Positions 19,611-28,874 of a stretch of DNA of 64,000 bases are shown here, piece after piece (the first letter of the stretch is position 1; the number at the start of each line of letters is the position of its first letter). Origin of the DNA: an uncultured Clostridia bacterium (GTDB lineage: Bacteria > Bacillota > Clostridia > Oscillospirales > JAAYOS01); the NCBI GenBank assembly GCA_947593925.1, contig CANQDU010000010.1:1-64000 (forward strand), read 5' to 3'. Under the pieces are notes generated by a model. That model was given only the letters and a program-made list of their open reading frames with translations. It did not search any database and was not told the DNA's origin. The translations under genes were made by a program, and so were the position numbers.

Positions 19611-20720
19611 ATGAAGGTTTCCGTCAGGGACTTGACAAAGATCTTTCCCGCGAGGGGCAGGAAGAAGGGCGAGGACGTCGTCGCGGCGGGGCATGTGAGC
19701 TTCGAGATTGACGACGGCGAGCTTATCGGCCTGCTCGGCCCCTCCGGCTGCGGCAAGAGCACGATACTAAACCTGCTCTGCGGACTGCTTGAGCCCACGG
19801 AGGGAAGGATATTCTTCGGCGAGGAGGACGTTACCGACCTCCCGGCGGAGCAGCGCGGCGTGGGGATGGTTTTCCAGAACTACGCGCTCTACCCGCACCT
19901 CACGGTCATGCAGAACATCATGTTCCCGCTCCAGAACTTCAAGGGGGACAAGAAGCTCAGCCGCGAGGAGATAAAGCGCCGCACCGACGAGGCCGCGCGC
20001 CTCGTGCAGATAGACGGCCTCATGGACCGCAAGCCGGCGGAGCTGTCCGGCGGTCAGCAGCAGCGCGTCGCGATAGCGCGCGCGCTCGTGAAGATGCCGC
20101 GCATACTTCTCATGGACGAGCCGCTGTCAAACCTCGACGCGCGGCTGCGTCTCCAGACCCGCGAGGAGATACGCCGCATCCAGCGCGAGACCGGCATAAC
20201 GACGGTGTTCGTCACCCACGACCAGGAGGAGGCGATGAGCATCTCCGACAGGATAATCGTCATGCAGAGCGGCGTCGTCCACCAGATAGGAAAGCCGCAG
20301 GAGGTCTACGACTCTCCCGCAAACCTCTTCGTCGCGAAGTTCCTCGGCAATCCGCAGATAAACACCTTCCGGGGCGCGGTGCGCGGCGGGAAGGTGTACG
20401 TCGGCGGGGACTGCGTCCTCCCGGCGGACGGCATACCGGACGGGGACGTGACGGTAGGCGTCCGACCGGAGGGGCTCATTCCCGCGCCGGACGGCGCGCT
20501 CGGCTGCCGGCTGAGAGGCGTGGAGGTCATGGGGCGCGACATAAGCGTCCTCGCGGAGAACGACGCGTCCGAGGCGGCGACGGTGCGCTCGATAGTGAGC
20601 GCGGAGAATATCGCGATGCTCGGCGGCGGGACCGTCCGCTTTGACATAAAGCCCGGAAAGACGTTCGTATTTGCGGCGGACACCGGGCTGCGGCTTGACG
20701 GGAGGCGCGCGGATGGGTAA
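19611..20720 (+). CDS. Carbohydrate ABC transporter ATP-binding protein (MalK/UgpC type)
   Basis: Walker A GPSGCGKST, LSGGQQQRVAIARALV signature, TOBE-like C-term. Confidence 0.94.
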   Translation: MKVSVRDLTKIFPARGRKKGEDVVAAGHVSFEIDDGELIGLLGPSGCGKSTILNLLCGLLEPTEGRIFFGEEDVTDLPAEQRGVGMVFQNYALYPHLTVMQNIMFPLQNFKGDKKLSREEIKRRTDEAARLVQIDGLMDRKPAELSGGQQQRVAIARALVKMPRILLMDEPLSNLDARLRLQTREEIRRIQRETGITTVFVTHDQEEAMSISDRIIVMQSGVVHQIGKPQEVYDSPANLFVAKFLGNPQINTFRGAVRGGKVYVGGDCVLPADGIPDGDVTVGVRPEGLIPAPDGALGCRLRGVEVMGRDISVLAENDASEAATVRSIVSAENIAMLGGGTVRFDIKPGKTFVFAADTGLRLDGRRADG

Positions 20721-21609
20721 AAGAAGCGCAAAGGGCTGGCTCTACCTCCTGCCCGCGATACTCTTTCTCGGATTTTTCCTCGTCTACCCGCTCGTGGACG
20801 TGTTCGTCTACTCCTTTGAGGAGAGCTACAACTTCGCCTCGCAGACCTACGCGGGCGTCGGGACCTTCAACTACTCCTACATCCTGCGCGACCCGTACTT
20901 CCTTCAGGCGATAAAGAACACCTTCATCCTCGTCATTATCACCGTGCCGGTATCGACCGGGCTCGCGCTCGTCATCTCGCTTGCGCTGAACTCGATAGAG
21001 CGCCTGCGCCGGCTCTTTCAGACGGTGTACTTCCTGCCGTATGTGACGAACACCCTCGCCGTCGGCCTCGTCTTTATGATACTCTTTCAGAGGACGCCGT
21101 ACACCGACGGCTTTGTGAACCTGATGCTCAGCTGGTTCGGCGCGGGGCCGGTGGACTTCATCGACGGCCCTTACGCGGCAAAGATGTTCGTGCTCTGCCT
21201 CTACACTGTCTGGATAGTCCTGCCGTTCAAGATACTGATACTCACGAGCGCGCTCGCCTCGGTGAGCGAGGACTACTACAACGCCGCGCGTATCGACAAC
21301 ACGCCGCCCTTCCGGGTCTTCCGCAAGATAACGCTGCCGATGATCTCTCCGTCGATAGTCTACCTCGTCATCACCGGCTTCATCGGCGCGTTCAAGGCTT
21401 ACAGCGACGCGGTGGCGCTCTTCGGAACGAACCTCAACGCGGCGGGGATGAATACCATCGTGGGTTACGTCTACGACATGCTGTACGGCTCGAGCGGCGG
21501 CTATCCGTCCTACGCCTCGGCGGCGGCGATAGTGCTGTTTGTGATAGTCCTCACTATAACCGTCATGAACCTGCTCGTCTCGCGGAAGCACGTCCACTAC
21601 AACTCGTGA
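20713..21609 (+). CDS. Sugar ABC transporter permease (MalF-like)
   Basis: BPD_transp_1 pattern, EDYYNAARIDNTPPFRVFRKITLPMISPS. Confidence 0.92.
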   Translation: MGKRSAKGWLYLLPAILFLGFFLVYPLVDVFVYSFEESYNFASQTYAGVGTFNYSYILRDPYFLQAIKNTFILVIITVPVSTGLALVISLALNSIERLRRLFQTVYFLPYVTNTLAVGLVFMILFQRTPYTDGFVNLMLSWFGAGPVDFIDGPYAAKMFVLCLYTVWIVLPFKILILTSALASVSEDYYNAARIDNTPPFRVFRKITLPMISPSIVYLVITGFIGAFKAYSDAVALFGTNLNAAGMNTIVGYVYDMLYGSSGGYPSYASAAAIVLFVIVLTITVMNLLVSRKHVHYNS

Positions 21610-21635
21610 CGCGGCGAAAAAGGAGAGTCTGAAAC

Positions 21636-22505
21636 GTGGATAAAAACTTTACCGGCGCGGGAAAGGCCGCGCGGATACGGAAGAAGATATTCCGGGCGCT
21701 CATATACCTGTTTCTGGTGTTCTGGGGGCTCGTCGTGCTCTTTCCGTTCTACTGGATGGTGCTCACCTCGATAAAGGGCTACGGCGCTTACAACTCGGAG
21801 TACATCCCGCAGCTCTATACGGCGAACCCGACCCTCGAAAATTACGTCGAGGCTTTCACGTCGGTGCCGCTCGGGAGGTACTTCCTCAACACGATAGTCT
21901 TCACCGTGGGAACGACGGCGATAATGCTTGTCGTGACGGTGCTTGCCGCCTACGCCTTCGCGCGGCTCGAGTTCCGGGGCAAGAACCTTGTGTTCCTGCT
22001 CTTCCTGTCGCTAATGATGATACCGAGCGAGCTCGTCGTCATAACGAACTTTGTCACGATAACGAACCTCGATTTGCGGAACACCTTCACCGGACTTATA
22101 CTGCCGTCGGTGACGTCGGTGTTCTATATCTACCTGCTGAAGGAGAACTTCGAACAGGTTCCGGATCAGCTCTACTACGCGGCCAAGGTGGACGGCACGT
22201 CCGACCTCAAGTACATGTTCAAGGTGATGATACCGATATGCCGCCCCACCATCGTCACGATAACGATACTCAAGGTGATAGAGTGCTGGAACAGCTACGT
22301 CTGGCCGAGGCTCATCACCGACGACGCGGACTACTACCTCGTCAGTAACGGCATACAGGCGATACGCGAGAGCGGCTTCGGCCGCGAGAACATCCCCGCC
22401 ATGATGGCGGCGGTGGTGGCGATATCCGTCCCGCTCATCGTGCTCTTCGTGATTTTCCGCAAGATGATAATGGAGGGCGTCTCGAGAGGGGGCACGAAGG
22501 GATGA
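21636..22505 (+). CDS. Carbohydrate ABC transporter permease (MalG-like; GTG start)
   Basis: EQVPDQLYYAAKVDGTSDLKYMFKVMIPICRP EAA loop. Confidence 0.92.
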   Translation: MDKNFTGAGKAARIRKKIFRALIYLFLVFWGLVVLFPFYWMVLTSIKGYGAYNSEYIPQLYTANPTLENYVEAFTSVPLGRYFLNTIVFTVGTTAIMLVVTVLAAYAFARLEFRGKNLVFLLFLSLMMIPSELVVITNFVTITNLDLRNTFTGLILPSVTSVFYIYLLKENFEQVPDQLYYAAKVDGTSDLKYMFKVMIPICRPTIVTITILKVIECWNSYVWPRLITDDADYYLVSNGIQAIRESGFGRENIPAMMAAVVAISVPLIVLFVIFRKMIMEGVSRGGTKG

Positions 22506-24115
22506 ACGCGGCTTTGAAAAGAGCGGCGGCGCTGGCGCTTGCTGCCGTCATGTTCATTCTTCCGCTCGGAGGGTGTCACGGCTCGCGCGGACGCGATCAG
22601 TTCGTCATGCCGGAGGAGTTCGACGCCTCGAGAAATTACGAGATAACCTTCTGGGCAAAGAACGACACGAACGTCACGCAGGTGAACATCTACAACAAGG
22701 CGATATCAGACTTTGAGGCGCTCTACCCGAATATAAAGGTCAACATGCGCCTCTACACCGACTACGGCCGGATATACAACGACGTTATAACGAATATCGC
22801 GACCGACACGACGCCGAACGTCTGCATCACTTACCCCGACCACATCGCGACCTACATGACGGGCCGGAACAGCGTCGTCATGCTCGACGAGCTGTTCCGC
22901 GACGCGCGCTACGGCCTCGGCGGGAGCGAGCTCCGCTTCGACGGACCTGCTGAGAGCGAGATAGTCCCGAAGTTCCTAGACGAGTGCGCGATAGACGGTC
23001 ACTACTACGCCCTGCCGTACATGCGCTCGACCGAGGCGTGCTATATCAACAAGACCTATGTCGAAGCGCTCGGATACACCATCCCGGAGACGCTGACGTG
23101 GGACTTCGTGTGGGAGGTCTCCGAGGCGGCGACGGCGAAAAATCCGGACGGGACATTCGTCCTCAACGGCGGCAACGTCATGATACCGTTCATCTACAAG
23201 TCCACAGACAACATGATGATACAGATGCTCCGTCAGCACGGCGCGGGCTACTCGGACGCGGAGGGGAACATCGGCATCTTCAACGACGTCACCGACGAGT
23301 TCCTTCGCGGCATAGCCGCACACACCGGGAGCGGAGCCTTCTCCACCTTCAAGATCTCCGGCTACCCCGCAAACTTCCTCAACGCGGGACAGTGCGTGTT
23401 TGCCGTGGACTCCACCGCCGGTGCGACGTGGATGGGCGCGGACGCGCCGCTCATTGACATCAGCGAGGACAAGCTCATCGACTTCGAGACGGTCGTAAAG
23501 CCGATACCGCAGTACGACCCGGAAAATCCTTGCATGATCTCTCAGGGGCCCTCGGTGTGCGTCTTCAACAAGAGCGACCCGCAGGAGGTGCTCGCGAGCT
23601 GGCTCTTCGCGCAGTACCTCCTCACAAACGACGTGCAGATAGCCTACTCCGAGACCGAGGGCTACGTCCCGGTGACGACGAAGGCGCAGAGCGACCCGGA
23701 CTATCGGGCGTACCTCACGGCGGCGGGGGAGGACAACGACCTTCACTATCCGATAAAGATACAGGCGGCGGAGCTGCTCATCGACAATATGGATAACACC
23801 TTCGTCACGCCGGTGTTCAACGGCTCCGCGTCGCTCCGGGACGCGGCGGGCTCGCTTATCGAGGAGGTGACGAAGTCGGTGCGGCGCAAGCAGACCGTTG
23901 ACGACGAATACCTCGAAAAGCTGTACGGCGACACGACCACGCTCTACCATCTCGACGAGGCGGGGCGCGCCGGCGGCGTCGCGCCGGGGGAGGATATGGG
24001 GCCGCTGCCGGCGGCATCGACGGCGCTGATAGTTTCGATAGCGGCGGTGTGGCTCGGCATTTTGTTGTATTTGGCGTTTAGTACGCTGTCAAAAAAGAGG
24101 CAATATCACCGTTGA
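22502..24115 (+). CDS. Sugar ABC transporter substrate-binding lipoprotein with C-terminal TM helix
   Basis: Lipobox LPLGGC, SBP_bac_1-like body, C-term TALIVSIAAVWLGILLYLAFSTLSKKRQYHR. Confidence 0.9.
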   Translation: MNAALKRAAALALAAVMFILPLGGCHGSRGRDQFVMPEEFDASRNYEITFWAKNDTNVTQVNIYNKAISDFEALYPNIKVNMRLYTDYGRIYNDVITNIATDTTPNVCITYPDHIATYMTGRNSVVMLDELFRDARYGLGGSELRFDGPAESEIVPKFLDECAIDGHYYALPYMRSTEACYINKTYVEALGYTIPETLTWDFVWEVSEAATAKNPDGTFVLNGGNVMIPFIYKSTDNMMIQMLRQHGAGYSDAEGNIGIFNDVTDEFLRGIAAHTGSGAFSTFKISGYPANFLNAGQCVFAVDSTAGATWMGADAPLIDISEDKLIDFETVVKPIPQYDPENPCMISQGPSVCVFNKSDPQEVLASWLFAQYLLTNDVQIAYSETEGYVPVTTKAQSDPDYRAYLTAAGEDNDLHYPIKIQAAELLIDNMDNTFVTPVFNGSASLRDAAGSLIEEVTKSVRRKQTVDDEYLEKLYGDTTTLYHLDEAGRAGGVAPGEDMGPLPAASTALIVSIAAVWLGILLYLAFSTLSKKRQYHR

Positions 24116-24180
24116 TTTCTATAGGAGCATGGTATATAATAGCGTTGTCCAAATTTGGAAAACGATTTAGGAGGATAAAT

Positions 24181-24915
24181 ATGAAGAAAGTATCCACATT
24201 TACTTCTCTTCTGCTCGTTGCCGTTATGGTGTTTGCAATGATGGCGTTTGCCGGCTGCGACAGCGGAGAGGGCGGCACGAGCCCCGAGGCGTTTGCCCCT
24301 GCCGAGGGTTACATGACCCACGCCGAGTATGAGGCCGCCGCCGTTGACAGCGAGGTCAAGCTCGACACCTACGTTCAGGCCACCCAGTCCTGGTGGGACG
24401 GCAAGATCACCGTCTACGCCCAGAGCCCGGACGGCGCGTACTTCATCTACAACATGACCTGCTCCGAGGAGGACGCCGCGAAGCTCACTCCCGGCACCCG
24501 CATCCTTGTCACCGGTTACAAGACCGAGTGGTCGGGCGAGGTCGAGGTCGCCGAGGGCGCCACCTTCGAGATAGTCTCCGGCGACACCTGGACCGCCACG
24601 CCCACCGACGTGACGAGCCTGCTCGGCACCGACGACCTCATCAAGCACCAGAACGAGAAGGTCGCGTTCAAGGGCCTCACCATCGAGGACATCTCCTACA
24701 AGAACGACGAGCCGGGCGACGACATCTATGTCACCGTCGGCTACAACGGCGCTAGCTACGAGTTCTGCGTCGAGGTTTACCTCACCGGCACCGACAGCGA
24801 CGTCTACACCACCGTCGGCACCCTGAACGTCGGCGACACCGTCGATATCGAGGGCTTCCTCTATTGGTATGAGGGCGTCAACACCCACATCACCTCCATC
24901 AAGACCGTCGGCTGA
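24181..24915 (+). CDS. Putative lipoprotein (repeat/OB-fold-like)
   Basis: Lipobox MMAFAGC; ATG 24181; two similar modules (ILVTGYKTEWSG..., VDIEGFLYWYEG...). Confidence 0.8.
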   Translation: MKKVSTFTSLLLVAVMVFAMMAFAGCDSGEGGTSPEAFAPAEGYMTHAEYEAAAVDSEVKLDTYVQATQSWWDGKITVYAQSPDGAYFIYNMTCSEEDAAKLTPGTRILVTGYKTEWSGEVEVAEGATFEIVSGDTWTATPTDVTSLLGTDDLIKHQNEKVAFKGLTIEDISYKNDEPGDDIYVTVGYNGASYEFCVEVYLTGTDSDVYTTVGTLNVGDTVDIEGFLYWYEGVNTHITSIKTVG

Positions 24916-24941
24916 GCGGGAAACGTACAATTTGGCATCGA

Positions 24942-24982
24942 ATGAAAATCGGGAGCGGAATATCCGCTCCCGATTTTTTGCC
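24942..24982 (+). terminator. Rho-independent terminator
   Basis: AATCGGGAGCGGaatatCCGCTCCCGATTTTTTG. Confidence 0.88.
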
Positions 24983-25093
24983 TCGTTTATTATCGCGACG
25001 CTTGTTGTTTCGTTCTGAGTATAGTATAATTGAGTCGGGAGAAAAGCGCCACGACAAAAAATCGGATATGTGTCGGCTTAATGGAGGTGAGGT

Positions 25094-25663
25094 ATGAACA
25101 CGAAGAACAACCGCCGCGCTCGGGAGACGCGCGAGCGCCTGAAGCTGGCGCTGCTGGAAATGCTCGCGCGGGACGACATACTGGACGTCACCGTGAGCGC
25201 CCTCTGCGACGAGGCCGAGGTCAACCGCTCCACCTTTTACAGCCACTACGACAGCGTCGCGGAGCTGATGGACGAGATAGAGCAGGAGATAGGCAAGGAC
25301 ATCTTCGAGAAGGTCGCGGAGGTGTATGACGACGACAAGTCCATGTTTTCCGCCGAGTACCTCCTCGCCATACTCGGCCACCTGAAGGAGCACCGAAGCT
25401 TCTACCGCGCGTACCTGCGTCAGAGCGTAGGGCGGCGGAACATCGACTGGGGCTTCGGGCAGCTCCTCGAGCAGTTCGTAAAGCCGATGATGAAGCGGAT
25501 GGGCGTGTCCGACATCGAGACCGCCTACTACTTCGAGTTTTTCAAGGAGGGGTTCATCGCGGTGATCTCGCTGTGGCTCGACGGCGGGTGCCGCGAGGAG
25601 CCGGAGACGATAGCGCACTGCATAACGAGTATGCTCAACCACCCGGAATTTGAAATAGAGTAA
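25094..25663 (+). CDS. TetR/AcrR family transcriptional regulator
   Basis: N-term HTH RETRERLKLALLEMLARDDILDVTVSALCDEAEVNRSTFYSHYDSV. Confidence 0.9.
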   Translation: MNTKNNRRARETRERLKLALLEMLARDDILDVTVSALCDEAEVNRSTFYSHYDSVAELMDEIEQEIGKDIFEKVAEVYDDDKSMFSAEYLLAILGHLKEHRSFYRAYLRQSVGRRNIDWGFGQLLEQFVKPMMKRMGVSDIETAYYFEFFKEGFIAVISLWLDGGCREEPETIAHCITSMLNHPEFEIE

Positions 25664-25676
25664 AGGAGGGGTCGAT

Positions 25677-26168
25677 ATGACAGGACTTGACAAACTCTGC
25701 CTCGCCATGACCGAGTACGAGGCGGGGTGCCCGCAAAGGATACAGCACTTTTTGAAGGTACACGCCTTCGCCGCGCTCATCGGGCGGGGCGAGGGGCTTT
25801 CCCCGGAGGAGCAGAATACGCTCGAGGCGGCGGCCTACGTCCACGACATTGGCATAAAGCCCGCGCTTGAGAAGTACGGCAGCGCCGCGGGAAAGTATCA
25901 GGAGGAGCTCGGCGCGGAGCCGGCAAGGACGATGCTCCTTGACTGCGGATTTTCGCCCGAGGCGGCGGAGCGCGCGGCGTGGCTCGTCGCGCACCACCAC
26001 ACCTACGACAACATCGACGCCGCGGACTACCGCATCCTCGTCGAGGCGGACTTCCTTGTTAACCTCTTTGAGGACTCGTCACCGCGCGAGGCGGTGGAGT
26101 CCGTGTACGAGAAGATATTCCGCACCGAGACCGGCCGGCGCCTCTGCCGGACGATGTTCGGACTTTGA
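25677..26168 (+). CDS. HD domain-containing protein
   Basis: H...AAYVHDIG...HHHTYDNIDAADYRILVEADFLVN motif set. Confidence 0.85.
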   Translation: MTGLDKLCLAMTEYEAGCPQRIQHFLKVHAFAALIGRGEGLSPEEQNTLEAAAYVHDIGIKPALEKYGSAAGKYQEELGAEPARTMLLDCGFSPEAAERAAWLVAHHHTYDNIDAADYRILVEADFLVNLFEDSSPREAVESVYEKIFRTETGRRLCRTMFGL

Positions 26169-26184
26169 GAGGGAGTGACGTAAG

Positions 26185-27777
26185 ATGACGATAACCGAAA
26201 TGCTTTCGCGAGAGCGCGTGAACGGCTTCCTCCGCGCCGACGGGCGCAGGATAGTGAACGGCGCGGGCGAGCCGATACTTCTCGCGGGTTGGGGGCTCGG
26301 CAACTGGCTCCTCTGCGAGGGGTACATGTGGCGCGCGGGACGGCGCGCCGACCGTCCGAGACGGATAGAGGCGGTCGTCCGCGAGCTCGCGGGGAGCGAC
26401 TACGCCGCCTCCTTCTGGCCGCGCTTCCGAAAGAACTACATACGCCGGGAGGACATCCTGCGGATGGCGGAGCTCGGATACAACTCGGTCCGCGTGCCGA
26501 TGAACTGGCGCGTCTTTATGGCGGACGAACCGGGAATTACCTTCCTTGAGGACGGCTTCCGGCTGATAGACGACCTCCTAGACTGGTGCGAGGAGGCGAA
26601 GATATACGCCTTCCTCGACCTGCACGGCGCGCCGGGCGGACAGACCGGCTCGAATATCGACGACTGCATCGACGACTTCCCGCGCCTTTTCACCGACGCG
26701 GACAGCTACGAGAAGTGCATAGCGCTCTGGGGAGAGCTCGCGCGGAGGTACGCCGACAGATGGATAGTCGGCGGCTACGACCTTCTGAACGAGCCGATCC
26801 GCCCCGACGGACACAACGGCTCGACCCACCCGACGGGTCATCTCCTGCCGAAGCTGAGGCAGTTTTACCGCGACGCCATAGCGGAGGTGCGTAAGTACGA
26901 CAAGCGGCACATGTTCTCGATAGAGGGTCACCACTGGGCGACGAACCCCGCCGTCTTCTGCGAGGACTACGACGACAATATGGTCATACACTTCCACCGC
27001 TACGCCGTCATGCCAGATATGGACGCCTACCGCGAGTGGCTCGAGCTCTCCGAGCGGTGGAACAAGCCGCTCTGGCTCGGCGAGACCGGCGAGAACACGC
27101 CGGAGTGGTTTGCGGCGCTCTATCCGCTCGCGTTCCGGCTCGGGATAGGCGTGAACGTCTGGCCGTGGAAGAAGATGCAGACCGACAACTCGCCCTACTC
27201 GGTGAAGATGCCGCGCGGCTGGCAGAAGTTCACCGACTACGCGAACGGCGGCGAGCGTCCGAGCTATGAAGAGGCTCAGGCGATGTTTGACAAATACCTT
27301 GAAAATATGCTCCTCGAGAACTGCGAGGAGAACCCGCGCGTCGCCGCGTCGGTGTTCCGCCGGCCGGGGTGCTCGCTCCGCGCCGTAGACTTCGACGAGG
27401 ATTCGGCGGAGGGACGCTGCTGCGAGGACGCGCTCTGCGGCTACCGACGCGGCTCCCGCGTGAAAATAGTCGAGCCGGAGAAATGGCCCGAGCGGCGCTT
27501 CGGCTTCGACTGCTCGTGGGACGCGCTCCGCCTTTTTCTGGAGGCGGGGCAAGGCGTGGAGTACACATTCTACGGCGCGCGGGAGGGCACGACGCTCACG
27601 CTCGAAATGTCGGATGGAAGCGCCGGGATGATATCGCTCACGCAGGACGGCGCGCCGCTCGCGCTTACGCGGGAGGGAAACACCGTCCGCACGTCTCTCC
27701 ACGCGGCAAGCGAGACGACCGTCCACGTCTTCTGCACTGCGGGCAGCGTCACGCTCGAAAGACTGATATACAGATAG
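26185..27777 (+). CDS. Glycoside hydrolase family 5-like (cellulase superfamily)
   Basis: FLDLHGAPGGQ, YDLLNEP, MFSIEGHHW, WLGETGENTPEW motifs. Confidence 0.9.
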   Translation: MTITEMLSRERVNGFLRADGRRIVNGAGEPILLAGWGLGNWLLCEGYMWRAGRRADRPRRIEAVVRELAGSDYAASFWPRFRKNYIRREDILRMAELGYNSVRVPMNWRVFMADEPGITFLEDGFRLIDDLLDWCEEAKIYAFLDLHGAPGGQTGSNIDDCIDDFPRLFTDADSYEKCIALWGELARRYADRWIVGGYDLLNEPIRPDGHNGSTHPTGHLLPKLRQFYRDAIAEVRKYDKRHMFSIEGHHWATNPAVFCEDYDDNMVIHFHRYAVMPDMDAYREWLELSERWNKPLWLGETGENTPEWFAALYPLAFRLGIGVNVWPWKKMQTDNSPYSVKMPRGWQKFTDYANGGERPSYEEAQAMFDKYLENMLLENCEENPRVAASVFRRPGCSLRAVDFDEDSAEGRCCEDALCGYRRGSRVKIVEPEKWPERRFGFDCSWDALRLFLEAGQGVEYTFYGAREGTTLTLEMSDGSAGMISLTQDGAPLALTREGNTVRTSLHAASETTVHVFCTAGSVTLERLIYR

Positions 27778-27778
27778 T

Positions 27779-28510
27779 CGCGGGGCGGGCTCCCGCGTCC
27801 CTGTTACGGGGTAAAACCCCGTACGAATATGCGGAACCTGGCGGTTCCGATACCATTGCGGGGCTGCGCCGCCCCGCACCCCTGCATTACTTTTTGCTCG
27901 CGCAAAAAGTAATCAAAAAGCGCGCTTAAGGGAGAGGGCTTTGCCCTCTCCCTTAAAAATCCCTCTCCCAATACAGACACAACACCACGACCCACATAAC
28001 AGGACACACTCCGTATCGAACAAATCTATTATCCCACCGGGTGAGTTTCCGGGGAGGATATCAAACTTTCCCACTGTATTCGACGACATCGAACAGTTCC
28101 TGCGTAGTAGAAATAAAAATCCGGTCCTACGCTCACGCTATAAGCGTAATGCAGATACTTTCCCGAGAAAACGGAGCTTTCGGTTCTAGTGGAAAGTTTG
28201 AGCGTGGACACTTGTACTAAGCTACGTACGGACGCCCCGCGTGGCAGAGACCTTCCGATTAAGGAAAGAGGGGTACAAAGGGGAGAAAACCGTTGGTTTT
28301 CTCCCCTTTGTGTGCTTTTTGGTTACTTTTTGCACAAGCAAAAAGTAACGCAAGGGTGTGGGGCTGCAAAGCCCCACATGGGGGCGCGGGGGCGCAGCCC
28401 CCGCAAAGTGCCGGTAGAGCTCCGCTCTACCTAGGGACGCGGGGTCTCGCCCCGCGAATGCTCGCGGGGCTTCCCCGCTAGATGGGTGTGGGCTCTGCCC
28501 GCTCGGACGC
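27779..28510 (+). repeat. Copy 3 (most complete) of the hairpin-armed interspersed element
   Basis: Left arm with ATTACTTTTTGCTCGCGCAAAAAGTAAT, ~300 bp core shared with copy 2, right arm shared with copy 1. Confidence 0.88.
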
Positions 28511-28550
28511 GGCGCTTCCCCCGCTTGCACAGCGCGCGATTTTCCGCGAC

Positions 28551-28703
28551 TTAAAATAAACTCTCTACCTTGCAGCACACGCTTCGGAGCGCGCGGCAGG
28601 GCGCGGAACGCATGAGCTTGCGGCGGCTGTGCGGCGAGACCGAGAGCCCCGCGCAAAGTCCCGCAAGCGCGCCGAGCATCAGACCCTTGAGAAAACACAT
28701 CAT
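28551..28703 (-). CDS. Small membrane/YtxH-like protein (50 aa, below ORF-track cutoff)
   Basis: MMCFLKGLMLGALAGLCAGLSVSPHSRRKLMRSAPCRALRSVCCKVESLF*; GGAG 6-7 nt upstream of ATG; hydrophobic N-term then basic stretch. Confidence 0.6.
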   Translation of the reverse strand: MMCFLKGLMLGALAGLCAGLSVSPHSRRKLMRSAPCRALRSVCCKVESLF

Positions 28704-28874
28704 TGTCTCCACATCCTTTCTCTGTTTGGAGCTAGTTTGCCCGAAACCGGCGGGATCTCAGCGTGCAGTTTTTGCCGATAGAGTGAGCGAATCGGTATAG
28801 ACAGAGCTTTCCTGTTCTGCTATAATTCATAATAGATTATTATGTATGCCGGACGGCTGCCGGAGGGTGACAGA

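Noticed and set aside
28029-28211. Peptide HYAYSVSVGPDFYFYYAGTVRC shared between element copies as a possible gene
   Set aside because: Indels and mostly nonsynonymous changes between copies argue against a protein; treated as structural DNA/RNA.
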